From Lepisosteus oculatus (Eukaryota; Chordata; Actinopteri; Semionotiformes; Lepisosteidae), in NCBI RefSeq assembly GCF_040954835.1, contig NC_090698.1:69385284-69449283 (forward strand): a stretch of DNA of 64,000 bases, read 5' to 3'. The notes under the pieces were generated by a model, which searched no databases, was not told where the DNA came from, and saw only the letters and a list, made by a program, of their open reading frames with translations. Shown here one piece after another: positions 45,691-56,972 of this stretch. Positions within the stretch are counted from its first letter, which is position 1; every line of letters starts with the position of its first letter. Position numbers and translations under genes: made by a program.

Positions 45691-45785
45691 ACACACCTGA
45701 AGAAGGCTCCACAGCCGAAACATCGCATTTCTTTTCTTCTCTATTTTTGGGCATGGAATACACCTTTGCTTGTTCCTTACGGAAT
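45690..45785 (+). repeat. Interspersed motif with hammerhead-like core, copy A
   Basis: The core at 45697-45721 is CTGA-AGA, a small hairpin (GGCT-ccac-AGCC), then GAAAC. A T/C-rich stretch and 'tggaatacacctttgcttg' follow. The same order occurs at 51823 and, more decayed, near 60991. Such cores resemble the hammerhead motifs described in Penelope-like retroelements; one extra A precedes the hairpin. Confidence 0.45.
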
Positions 45786-48700
45786 GTAAGCATCAGGTTT
45801 TAGAGACGATTTGTGCGAGTAACAGAGAGAAACTCAGTTTTGAGAAGAGAATCAGAACAGAGACCTTAATGAGAAAGCAGGCCCTAGCTGCCCTGAGTGT
45901 ATATTGGAAGAAGCCGAGGCTAGCATAGTACACACTGCTAAGAAATGGCTAGCTGAAATCTTGATGTGTTGAATGGCTTCACCTTTCTTACCTTTCTTCT
46001 GTTCCTTGATCTTATTTTCTGAGCTAGCTTCTCAAAGAGGAGCTCAGGCTTTTGTTTTGTGTGTGCTGTTTTGTCTTCATTTCCCCTCATCATGAACAAG
46101 AGGAACGCTGTTTTCCTACCGTACGGCTGTGATTGTGTTTATTTTCCTGAGCCCATCTATTTTAAAGATCCCGTTACAGCGCCCCAGCACCTGGGTGTGT
46201 CGCCGCACGGTATTGTTTTATTGTGTATTCCTGTGTGCACTGCCCTGTTTCTTACATACAACCACCGCCACTGAAACACCTTGCATTTCATTCCACAGGG
46301 CCAGAGAAGGAATGTTGCCAAATTAACACACTGTAAAAAAATTAATAGCAGCAAGTTTAAAAGCTCTCTTCTATTCTCTATTCTGCAGAACAAGCCACAA
46401 ATTTTAAAGGCATTTTCACAGCAAGATCATTCTAGTATGAATTTAATGAGGAAAACATAATTAGGTTCATAAGTAGTTTCCTACTTGAAGTGTTTTCAGA
46501 GGGTTAGGATGCAGGAATATGTTCATTGTTCAACATTATGCAGATGCAGATCAAATAGATGCTCAATGAGGAAACCGGAGCTTTAAAAATTGTTTTGCAA
46601 AAGTTATTGTTGCTTTTCATAGTTTCCTGAAATTACTGTAAGTAGATTAATTCAATAATATCTCTCATTCAGTATAGCTCATATACAGGTAGGTGCTGTG
46701 TTTCCTTGGGAATAAATACAAATCTTGTTTGGAAATCCACAGCTGGTCATTGTGCCCACAGGTGGAGGTGGTTCCGTTTATTGCATAAGACAACAATGCC
46801 ACCCCTCCACTCCACTCCATTCCACTCCCCTCAAAGCACCAGCGTGACGGCTGCCAGCTCTAAAACTCAGCTGGAAGTCAGCTGCAGGGATTTCTCCCCG
46901 GCAAAACTAGCTGGTCTATAGGAAAAGCTTTCACTTTTGGTGGTTGGACTGGGATAGTGTCTCAACATTGTTAAAGTGTTTGTGCAGGAGGCAGCTGCCC
47001 AGCTAGAGACAAGTCACTACCAAGATGCTAGTAAGGTACAGGAAGATACTGACACCAGATAGCCATCGTCCAGGAACAACTAGCTGCTTAAAAAGAGTCC
47101 AGCAGTGTTCAAACAGAATGAGCACAAGACCAGCTGATAAATCAAAAAGAAATGACGGTGAACAGGGCAAAATGTGGATGTAGATGTGGAAGAATACCTG
47201 GCTTCCTGGGAGAATGGCAGGAAGGTTAAGTAAGCCTGAGGATCTGGACCTGCGGGCTGTAAAAGTAGCACCAATTAACATGAGCAAAGCCCATCTCAAG
47301 ACCACAGATTTCTAAAGGTTGATGTCAATCACACAAACATAAAATTGTACAACTATAAGCCCGAGGTAACAGCACGGTCCCAGATTCTGATGTAAAACAT
47401 GTTGTTTGAGAATGACTACAGCCTGAGTAAACCCCACCCACTAAGACAGTAAAATGTTATTTCCAGATGTTTATCCAAGGAGCCTTTCCACTGACCTTTG
47501 TAATTAGACTGGAAGAGGTGATCCTGGGAACATGACCAAGTTCATGGCCCTGGTAAAAGGGCACCTATCGTCTAAGGAGGTGACATACTCTATTACCCTC
47601 AGCTCTCCCTGGACAGATCCTGGGAAACCGGCAGCAGCCAGGGCCTGGGGAGGGATGACAGAATTTCTCTAACAATGCCTGAAAGATGCACAAGAGATTA
47701 CTAGAGGACCCAGACTCCCCGTGCACAGTGTATAACGACGGGGATCCGACAGGCAATAAGAAGTATTGATTTATGCTCCGTCTTAGGTGAGACTGCCTGT
47801 ACCATGGGAAGAATAACCCATTAGCTGAAAAGCATTTATGGCCAGTCAAAAAAACTTTCAAAGCTTCTCTATCTTACTTGCTGGCTTGGTTTGCTCCTGT
47901 CACAAACCATGTTGGACTCTCCAGGATGCAGGACGACTGGGGGAAGAATGCACAGGGCCAAGCACCGGTCTCGGACTCTGCAAGCTGACTTGTTTAAGCC
48001 TGTGGTGTACAGGCAGGAGCACAGCATGCGACTGCTGATGCCAAATGTTCCAAGAGCACGTGTGGGGATTGTAATGCGGTACATCAGTGGGAGGAGAAGG
48101 GCTTCCCTTTAGAAGAAGCCATTCTGCCACAATCTGGTAGACCTATTTCAGCAGTGGTGGCAGCTGCTGTGTTTGTACATCTTTTGCAGCTGTCATTTTC
48201 TGTAAGAGATGTGCAACACTTTCAAAGGGAGAGGACAGCAAACCCTAAATCTGGCTAAGGTGTACCAGGCTTTTATAGAACTGATAAAACCTCTGATGCT
48301 CAGCTCTTTTGCCAGCTGAGAATGCAACTAAATTCAAACGAATCACCACTTCTCCTCTGTGCAGAGAGGGTATTCAAACCAAAGACCAGCCCCCTCTCCC
48401 AGCCGAAAGTGAGCTGCAGGTACTTCCTCTTGGAAGAGACCCATTAGGCGGCTGAGTTGTGTTTAGGCCTTTAATTAAATTGTACTCTTGTGCTTTTGTT
48501 TATTTACACAGACCTCACTCGGGAAACTGGAGTATTATCTCACATCCTTTCTAAGGATGGCTTCTTCTAGTTTGTTTATTGGATGCAATTGTCTGCAGCA
48601 CTCGATGACAGATGAGCTGACATGAGTATATGGTAAAACCTTCCCCATTGTTAAGGTTTTAACAGAATTGGCATCTGTTGCAGCTGACATTGTAACAGTG

Positions 48701-48829
48701 CTTTTTGTCTTGCATAGCTGTGCTGCCGAGACTGAACAGACAGTAGGGGTGTGCGTTTGGAACAGGATCAGAAGAGGACAGATCATTTGCCACAGGGCAC
48801 ATCCAGAGTGACACAGAGTGACAGTGAAC
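45786..48829. other. Gene-free sequence
   Basis: Only short or overlapping ORFs are present. No repeat family could be assigned with confidence. Confidence 0.4.
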
Positions 48830-49015
48830 AATAATGCTCCATAGCTTTGTATGTAAATGTTTTATGATTTGGCTTTGTTGTAAATGTCTGTAATATGTCT
48901 GTAGGTTTTATTTTATTGTTTTGATTCATGTTAATCTTTTTTTTTAATTTGCTTTGGCAACACTGATCGTACTCATCGGTCATGCCAATAAAGCATCTTG
49001 AATTGAACTGAATTG
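48830..49015 (+). repeat. LINE 3' end with GAATT tail
   Basis: The segment ends 'catgccaataaagcatcttg' followed by 'aattgaactgaattgaaatt'. An AATAAA just before a short tandem 'gaattgaa' tail is the usual end of fish L2-type LINEs. The upstream limit is uncertain and may reach back towards 48540. Confidence 0.55.
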
Positions 49016-50023
49016 AAATTGACGGAGGCCCAGAGGGTAATTCCAGGGATGCCTTATCTGGCCAAACACCCTGAGACTAGATGTGTCTGAGTGTATGTTA
49101 ACTGCAGTCATTTGATGGCCTAAATTCACTTAAACAATTAGAAATTGTATCAGTACAATAGAAGTAAATACAGAGTGAGTTATACAGCTGCTAGTAATCC
49201 ATCCATCAGAGCTATCAGCAGTTTACAGACAGAGATTTAATGAATACAAGGTAACAGCATTATTAGCACACTAATAAAATGTGGTAATTAGCCACTACAA
49301 CAGTTGGTGTAGAAGAGACAGACAGACAGTCAGTATTGCCCCCATTGACAGCGGCCTGGTCTGGGTGCTGGAATTCCAGGGCATCCTGGTTATCTCAGGA
49401 AAAGCTCTATGGACCTTGATCACTTCCTGGATTTAGTTTTAGGCTTGATAAAGGTGAATATCCTCATCTTTGTGAATGATCAAACTTTTGCTCTCTGGTG
49501 TAAAAGAAGATCTGCATTGTACCCTGTGAAGTCATAGCATACAATGTGCTCTAACTAAATGTTGTTATCGCCTTTACATATCTTTTTATTTCAATATTGA
49601 CAGTTATAATCAATTTTTAGTTTTTGATTTAAAGCAAAGAAGTCTGGATGTGTTGCATTGTGGCATAGTGGAAACGCTTTCCAAAATGCTTTTAGAAAAT
49701 CTTTTTAACTGCTTTCATTGCACACATTGCTAAGCCCTTCAGCTCTTTCCCTGCCACAGGGCAAAGCTATTCTGACTTTGGCCAATGTGACTGCAGGTCA
49801 GGGTTTGTCGCGTGTTTATGAGGACATGTTCTCTTCAGGAAAGCCTGTAAATGCGCTGTATCTTATTATTATACATGTTAATGGGCAGAGCTGGGGAACA
49901 CATTGTGGTTTCGTGGGACTACTCTATTACTCTACTGTATGTAGATTTGTCCCCACATTGACGATTATTCAAATCAAATCGACCATATTGATAATAATTC
50001 TAATAAGGAGACAGGTTTCAGAA
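49016..50023. other. Gene-free sequence
   Basis: No gene or repeat was recognised. A 151-codon ORF from 49718 runs into the TAA repeat and SINE at 50024 and is not credible. Confidence 0.45.
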
Positions 50024-50500
50024 ATAATAATAATAATAATAATAATTATAATTGCTTACACTTATATAGCGCTTTTCTGGCCACTCCACTCAGAGCTCTT
50101 TACAGGTAATGGGGTCTCCCCTCCACCACCACCAATGTGCAGCTCCACCTGGATGATGCGACGGCAGCCATAGTGCGCCAGAACGCTCACCACACAGCAA
50201 ATCACAGTGGGGAGGAGAGCAGAGTAATGAAGCCAATTCAGAGATGGGGATTATTAGGAGGCCATGATTGGTAAGGGCCAAGGGGAAATTTGGCCAGGAT
50301 GCCGGGGTTACACCCCTACTCTTTTCGAGAAACGCCCTGGGATTTTTAATGACCACAGAGAGTCAGGACCTCGGTTTTACGTCTCATCCGAAGGACGGTG
50401 CCTGTTTACAGTACAGTGTCCCCATCACCATACTGGGGCATTAGAACCCACTGGGACCGCAGGGTGAGCGCCCCCTGCTGGCCCCACTAACACCTCTTCC
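50024..50500 (-). repeat. 5S-SINE body, reverse, head missing
   Basis: The TAA tail (about 50024-50046) is followed by 'cttatatagcgcttttctgg', 'gctctttacaggtaatgggg' and 'tggatgatgcgacggcagcc', and it ends at 'gccccactaacacctcttcc'. The 5S-like head seen at 43465-43553 is absent, so this copy is 5'-truncated. It lies 20 bases from the next element. Confidence 0.72.
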
Positions 50501-50520
50501 ATAATGTAACTGACATAACT

Positions 50521-50892
50521 GACAAATCTCAGTTTTTGATGTTCCGTTTTGTAATTCCCTCTGGCAGTGTGGTGTTATGTGATTTTTGGGGGGTTCACTT
50601 ATCTTTTTAGATACATAATAAAATAAATAATAAATAATGTGTAATTAAGAGAAATCCAAAAAAAACAGCCTGGGATATTCCCCGACATGTTGGGGATTAA
50701 AGTGCATGCAGATGACTTGACCTTAATCAGAAAATGATTTTCTTTATTTTTTTCCAAAATGTTATTGAACAACAAATTACAGAACCAAAGGCAAAAAGGT
50801 ATCCAAAAAGATAAGTGAACCCCCAAAAAATCACATAACACCACACTGCCAGAGGGAATTACAAAACGGAACATCAAAAACTGAGATTTGTC
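50521..50892. mobile_element. MITE with 98-base inverted arms
   Basis: The left arm (50521-50618) and right arm (50795-50892) are inverted copies with only about two mismatches over 98 bases, one of them a T/G-run shift. Both begin GACAAATCTCAG. The 176-base spacer is AT-rich and non-coding. Such long, near-identical arms imply a recent insertion or active gene conversion. I cannot see a target duplication. Confidence 0.8.
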
Positions 50893-51271
50893 TCTTTTTT
50901 CCGTTTGTGAATATGATATCTACCCGTTAACCAGCGCGTTTTGGAGGAAGGCCTGTTAAACTCTGTATCAACGCTCAGCGCTAACGTGTAATGTGTTGCC
51001 ATCTAGTGGAACCATGTGAAAATGACACAAAAATGAATACATTCGGTGAAGGGAAAACATTCCACTCCCCGGCCCACTAACTTCAAAACGACGCTAAAGA
51101 CATATTCCAAAAGGAAGACTACAAACTACAAACCATCGGGAAATAGCTTACTCTAATTAAGAAAATCTAGATTTGAAAAACTATATATATATAAAAATAT
51201 TCCTTAATGACATTGTCCTTGCTTCCAGGTTGACCAATGCTGCACAAACACAATCGGCCATAATTACATAT
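50893..51271. other. Gene-free spacer
   Basis: Nothing was recognised except a TA-rich run near 51183-51200. Confidence 0.4.
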
Positions 51272-51492
51272 TGTAGCGCTCCGGGGTTCAAGCGGGAACA
51301 TGCCCTCGCCTCTGCCGCCCCCCCAACCATCGGGGACTCGAACCCGGACCTCCAGGGTCACTCAACAGGGACCCAGCCAGTCGAGCGAAAGGGAGATCTC
51401 CCGTCAGCCCAGCGGCTGCGGTCCCTGCTATTCACAGGGAAGGGCGGTGACGCTGGTAAGCACAACCTGCAATGGTGGCCGTATGCGTTACA
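51272..51492. mobile_element. 221-bp element, TGTAGCGC/GCGTTACA ends, ATAT duplication
   Basis: The ends are TGTAGCGC and GCGTTACA, inverted with one mismatch. Both sides carry ATAT (51268-51271 and 51493-51496), a 4-base target duplication. The minus strand contains a tRNA B-box-like 'ggttcgagtcccc'. A small solo-LTR-like or terminal-repeat element is possible. The first 40 bases resemble sequence from 62816. Confidence 0.6.
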
Positions 51493-51539
51493 ATATTACT
51501 ACCTGATGTGAAACAGCTAGCTGTATAGTTCTCACGTTT

Positions 51540-51790
51540 TGCCTCGCAGCTACCCGCCGCGCAACCTCGCGCCGGAGCGAGTTCCTGATCCGCTCTCATT
51601 TCAGCCACTCGCTTTTCAACACGTCACACGCAGCCCCGCCCCCCGCCGGAGGTCTCGGTGCCAGTTGCAGGGGAGGCGTGTCCGTCACAGGCGGTACCGC
51701 GGGAGCCGCTGTGTCGCGAGAGCCTGCCCCACAGTGGGCGTCGCCCAGCGATCCCGGTCACAGTCGGCTAGTGACGCGCAATCGCTACAT
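51540..51790. other. CpG-rich segment
   Basis: This 250-base stretch is GC-rich with many CpG dinucleotides (for example cgcgcaacctcgcgccgg), in a desert where CpG is otherwise rare. It is not a recognised repeat. It could be an unmethylated island or promoter of an unseen transcript, or a young GC-rich insertion. Confidence 0.4.
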
Positions 51791-51814
51791 TACCTTTGCT
51801 AACTGCCCTGTCTC

Positions 51815-51900
51815 TCTCATGCCTGAAGAAGGCTCCACGGCCGAAACGTTGTGTTTTCTTTCTTCTCTTTTCAGCAGGGAATAAACCTATTACTTGGATC
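51815..51900 (+). repeat. Interspersed motif with hammerhead-like core, copy B
   Basis: The core at 51823-51847 is CTGAAGA, a hairpin GGCT-ccac-GGCC, then GAAAC. A T/C-rich stretch and an AATAAA at 51880 follow. Against copy A the hairpin changes U-A to U-G, so pairing is kept. Confidence 0.5.
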
Positions 51901-52000
51901 TTTAAGAGCTGTATTTTCTAAATGATTATGAAATCCCAAACCTGTGACTACAAACAAAATGTTTGTATTCATATTCTAATACTAAGAAAATCGAATAAAA

Positions 52001-52582
52001 CAGAGGTGTCCAAACTACGGCCCACAGGCCATTGGCGGCCCGCCACTGTTACTGAAACGGCCTGCGAGTTAATTTAGAACTATAATTAGGTTTGGCCCGA
52101 TATTAAGTTAAAAATGCAGTTCCTATTTTGAACACTCGGTGCCGCCATCACGTAACATCACATCTCAAAACTGATTAGCTGCCCCCTTCCCTCCTCTTTA
52201 CCCTCTTCAGAACTTTAATTCTGCAATTTAACGTTAGCAAGCTTTTCAAAATGGCGGAACCAAAGAAATGAAAAATTGACAGCGAATGCAGGAGATTCCA
52301 GCCATGCTGGCAAAATTAATACTTTTTCACCAAGTGTGTGTAATTTGCCAAGAATCAGTTGCTGTGATGAAGGAATTTAATGTAAAGAGACATTATGAAA
52401 CGAAACACTAATTAGGGTAGTCCCCTAAATTAAAAGGCAATTTGGTTATTGGAATGCACTCATATCTGGTATTATATCTCTAATATTTATTTTATTATTA
52501 GAGGTACAGCAGTCTGTGGCCTGCTGCTCCATATTTTGTTTCTCCATCTGGCCCCCAATAAAAAAAGGTTTGGACACCCCTG
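52001..52582 (+). mobile_element. hAT (Charlie-like) relic with decayed BED finger
   Basis: The ends are CAGAGGTGTCCAAAC and the inverted GTTTGGACACCCCTG, the usual hAT-Charlie ends. Flanking 8-mers (gaataaaa / gaacaatg) match at about 5 of 8 bases, an eroded target duplication. In frame at 52334-52408 a BED-type finger can be read: C-x2-C (VCVIC), then H-x4-H (RHYETKH). Upstream, an ATGGCGGAACCAAAG start is followed by a stop. The 582-bp copy is internally deleted and cannot encode a transposase. Confidence 0.78.
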
Positions 52583-52939
52583 GAACAATGCGACTTCTTA
52601 CATCAAGTAAGGCTTAATTATCTAACAGGGGTGGGATGGAATGAACACCAGCAAATGTGTGGATCACCAAGACCAGCAGTGGGAACCGATGATTTAAAGT
52701 TTGCTTATTCTGTAGGGTCAACAGGTCATTGGATGGTGCTGTTCACTGCATTTTGCAACATCTACAGTCTTCAGGCACTATGTAAAAATGATTTCAGTGC
52801 AATCCTGTGTTTAATAGTGTCATTCAAGAACTCCTTTACAATAAATTGTTACTGTTGAATTTCCATCTGCCAGTGGATTTACTGTGACCTTTATCTGTCA
52901 GACTGGTAGGATGTGTGCTTTGCCCATTACCCTATTCCT

Positions 52940-53440
52940 TGTACACCAATGACTGCACCTCCAGCGACTCCACCATCAGACGAATTACATTTGCAGATGA
53001 CATCACCCATGTAGGTCACTAATGATGATGAGACCCTGTACAGGAGGGAGGTTGGTTGGTATCATGGTGTGTTAAGAACTTAAGTTCTCCAGAACCTCTC
53101 TCCCTGGAAATCAGTGCTGTGGCTGTGAGTATGGTGGAGTCCTTTAGGTTTTTGGGAATTATGATCTCTGATACAATTAAATTGGACATGAATTTCACCA
53201 GTGGAAGAAAGCAGAGCAGAGAATGTACTTTCTGTGACAACCGACAAATTTTGGTGTCTCTCGACCAATTCTGTTACAGTTCTGTGGACCCATTATTGAG
53301 AGCATTCTGACTCTCTAGAACTAGTTTTGCAATGTGTCTTCCTGCTTCGAAGGCAAACTGCAGTGTGTTACTCGCTCTGTGATCACTGGCTGTCATCTGC
53401 CCTCCATTGACCATTTGTTCAATTCCTGAGCAAAAAAGCA
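52940..53440 (+). pseudogene. LINE reverse-transcriptase fragment (FADD motif)
   Basis: The plus strand reads YTNDCTSSDSTIRRITFADD at 52941-53001. The FADD box (52990-53001) is the catalytic motif of non-LTR retrotransposon reverse transcriptases. A block 'VESFRFLGIMIS' follows at about 53128-53163, typical of the region after the catalytic box. Frame changes between the blocks and lack of the rest show it is dead. It is not a host gene. Confidence 0.72.
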
Positions 53441-54054
53441 GGCATGAAAGATTGAAGCCTCCTCCCACCCACATTACCATGTCTTTCATAAATGTCCCTC
53501 AGGAAGACAGTAAGGGACCATTAAAGCCAGAATTACATTACTTGACCGGTTTCTATCCTAGGGCTGTTTTTTTTGTTTAACCAGAATTCCTAGTTATATA
53601 TGCTCTGACTTAATTAAGTCTATTGTCTTGTTTGTGTGGTATACTGTATGTAGAATGTTTTTGCAACACCAAGTACACCTGAGTAAATTCTTTGTACATG
53701 AAATATACTTGGCAAATGAGGGTGATCCTGATTCTGGGTCTGATTCTGAAAAAATCATTGGATCATCTCGTCAACATAGAGCTGAAACGTAGGGCTACGA
53801 TTCTCTTGAGTACACAGAAAAGGGATGAAGGAATAAGAACTCAGAAAATAGAAAGGTATTGGATTTCAAATACCAATTTTACAAAAAAAAGTAATAGAAA
53901 TTTGTACGTCAGTTGCGAGAAGCAATATCCTTTATCTCAAACTTCAGAAGAATATTGAGAAGTAGGAAACAACAGAACAGGAGGTCAAACCACTCCCTGT
54001 GTGTTTTCTTTCACAGAGAAAGCACCTCGTTGAATAACCTCAGTGTAATTATTA
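53441..54054. other. Gene-free AT-rich sequence
   Basis: Nothing was recognised apart from short ORFs. Confidence 0.4.
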
Positions 54055-54200
54055 AGATTTGGCTGACGCTTTTATTCAAAGCAACTGACATCCAGCACGT
54101 ACCCATCCGCACAGCCAAGCGTTTGTACGCTCTGAGTGCAGTACCTCGCTCAAGGGCACAACGGTGGCACCCCACCCAGGATTTCAACCTCCATTCTTCT
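54055..54200 (-). repeat. SINE fragment (3' module type)
   Basis: The text 'ggctgacgcttttattcaaa' 'gcaactgacat', then 'tcgctcaagggcacaacggt' and 'ccacccaggatttcaacctc', is the common fish SINE arrangement read from its 3' end to a decayed reverse B box. Confidence 0.5.
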
Positions 54201-55639
54201 AGTGACAGGTCCCAACATCCAGCCTCTCCGGCCTCGCAGCCTGAAGAACAGCCGACAGGAGCACGTCAGGACAAGATCCTCAATTCCACCGCCATCCGCC
54301 GCCTGAACCTTCGAGGCAACAGAAGGGTCAGAAAGTGCCAGAAATGAAGAGTTACCGACCGGCATCTGAGCTGATCATTAGAAATTCTCGGAAAGCCTCT
54401 GCACTGCCAGCACTCTGACGCCTGAGCTGACCCCACCCTTTCCAGAAAATTAAACAGAATAATGGATATTAATTAAAAACAAGCTACATTACCTCATGAA
54501 TCCACGGCTTTCTACAACAATGGAGACATTGACAGCAGATGCTGTTGTTATACTAAGGATTTGGCCCAATATTCGCAGAGGTTTAACAAAGAGAACGTCA
54601 ACAGGGCTTGTAGAAGAATATTTTTAGACTGGGCCGTTTAATCTCTTCTGCATGCCCCCATACCTCTGCCTTGCAGCAAAACCATGTACCCACGTTCACC
54701 CCCTACTCAGAAGCTCGACAATTCCACGCCAGAGACAGAAAAGCTTGTATGAAAAACAGGTCTGATTTACTGTATGCTGCTTTCTGATCTTGCCGGAAGA
54801 AAATAGTTGAACCAGTAATTGTACACGAGCACAGGAACAGAGAGGTTGTTCTGCATCGGTACATAAAGCCAGTTGTCACACTGTCAAATGCCAAGGTATC
54901 ACTGATGCAACAGGGCATCAGAGAGCAACACTGGGTTCGCCAGCGGGCGGGGAAGGGTGGCAAAGGGTCAGCAAGAAGAAAGTACATTTAATTATTGTAG
55001 AAGCAGTGGGAAAAAGTGCTAAATTATTGTGCAACATCAGTGTGGCAAACATTCTTAGAAGAAGGGAACATCCCAGAGCTGTGCCTTGAGAACAGTTTGA
55101 GAGGGAATGGGTGGGGAACCATCCCTGTGAAAAGGTGAGGGAGGAACTCATGCAGGAGAGATTTTGTGAGCTCTCAGTGGGATTTGGCAATCACTCTGGG
55201 GTTCCACCCCTGCTCTTAAAACTAGTGCCTGGAGATCTCAGGGCCTGAGTCCCACCTCTGTGGGAAAACTGTCAATGCCTAGACAGATACTCTCAACAGG
55301 CATGCCCTGAGACACCTCCAGTGCACTGGGGCACCCCACACTGTGAGCCAGCCAGACAGATCAAGACAGATTCGAAGATTGCAGCACAAGTGGTCTTATT
55401 GAAACTGAATCATCATAATTGTAAGCAAACAGTAGTAAGTGTGAAAGATTAGTCCTAGTAATGTTAACTGTATTAGCTGTGGCGTTATTATAGCATGAGT
55501 AGTTGTATATAAAAACAAACAGGAAATCCATCTCTCCAACTCCTGCACTATCCAAAATTCCCCCTACTGAACCTGCAGGCTCTGATTCTCAGCAGCTCTC
55601 TCTTCCTCACCGTCGCATAAATCACTGACACAGAGCAGT
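54201..55639. other. Gene-free sequence downstream of the lectin-like gene
   Basis: No coding gene is supported. The frames near 54700-55190 are open on the minus strand for 90-94 codons but have no known similarity. Confidence 0.4.
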
Positions 55640-56972
55640 CCAGAGTCAAGCCTGTCCTTTATTGAAACATTAGGTCACAGTTTTCAAGTGTACATATCCT
55701 TGCGTTAATTGTTGGCTATGTCATTTAACAATCTGATACACCCTCACAGCCTTTACAACAGAAACTGAGAATCACCAGTTAGACAAATACAGCAAATAGT
55801 GAACCCTCATAAACAACAAGGGCTTTCTTGCAGCTACTGTACATAAAATAGCACAATCGGCCCAAAAGAATTACAATGCCTTACAAAACATCTGTGAAGG
55901 CAAAGGTTCTATAAATCAACCCTCTAAATACACTATGATGTTATGCTAGAATGTATAAAAATGCCAGTAAGGGCACCAGCTATGGTCATTTTGTGCAGAT
56001 GTTTAGTATTTTCTAGAATTAAAATAGTAGTGTTCAAATCATTTTAAAACTGAAAAAAAACATTACATTTTGAACCACTTTCAAGTTCATAAGGTCAGAC
56101 ATTCGGTGGCATTCCGTTTAATACACAAAAGAAGGATGTAAGAATGTAATTAATATTTTTCAAATTATTAAACATTTTTTTGGAAAATAACAAACTGGTA
56201 TTACAAAGTGCTGTAAATGTTTCCCTATCTTAAAATTAAGAAATAAAAAATAGCTGATCAAAAATGATGTGCGATCTTGACAACAATTTCTAAAAGGGGA
56301 TGTTTTATTAATAAAGAGTTTCCTTCTGTACTGGGTAAAACCTGTACACCTCGCAGCTCTGTTAAAAGGTACTCCTGTCCAGCTCTCTTTTCCCCATTTA
56401 CCCTCAGCAACAGACCAAGAACATGCTGGATCTACAACACACAAACGCAATGTGACACAGCTTTCTCACACCCACGCACACTGGGGTACATGACCGACTG
56501 ATTTAAATCTGAGCGACTGAGCGCCCATCGCTCTGCCCTGACTGAGCCCACTGCTGGCCCACAACCCCCTCCTTGGCCCGAGATGGGTTCCCGAAGTCAC
56601 TGTCAGAGTTCAAGGGACGGAAATATTGTCCCCTTGGTTCGAATAAGCTAACGGTTGGCTAGTAAGAGTCTGAGCAAAATATTGGAGACGCTCCTCAAAC
56701 TGCATTTCCTCATAGCGGAAATACAAACACTAAGATTCTGAATTTTGAAATATGGGAGGAAAAAAAAGGGGGAGAGGTTATCCTGGAACACACTAAATTA
56801 TAAAAGATTGATTTCTATATAATGAACCATTGATGAATAATTCAGAATCCTCATCGCCCTCCAGGCACAATCCATACATACAGATCCGGCAATGTTCACA
56901 TGAGCGCACACACGCGTGTGCATGCACACGCGGGCGCCCTGACACGGGCACTCCCGCGCCGACGCGCCCCCG
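55640..56972 (-). other. Probable 3' UTR of the lectin-like gene
   Basis: This AT-rich stretch follows the minus-strand stop at 56973. It contains two reverse poly(A) hexamers, at 56303-56308 and 55658-55663. The distal one would give a 3' UTR of about 1.3 kb. There is no ORF of interest. Confidence 0.5.
55658..55663 (-). terminator. Candidate distal poly(A) signal of the lectin-like gene
   Basis: A canonical minus-strand AATAAA (TTTATT on the plus strand), followed on the minus strand by GGACAGG and later TGTGTCAG-type sequence. An alternative hexamer is at 56303-56308; which is used cannot be told from sequence. Confidence 0.45.

Noticed and set aside
49718-50173. 151-codon plus-strand ORF
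   Set aside because: Its second half runs through a TAA microsatellite and the reverse 5S-SINE, so the reading frame is not real.
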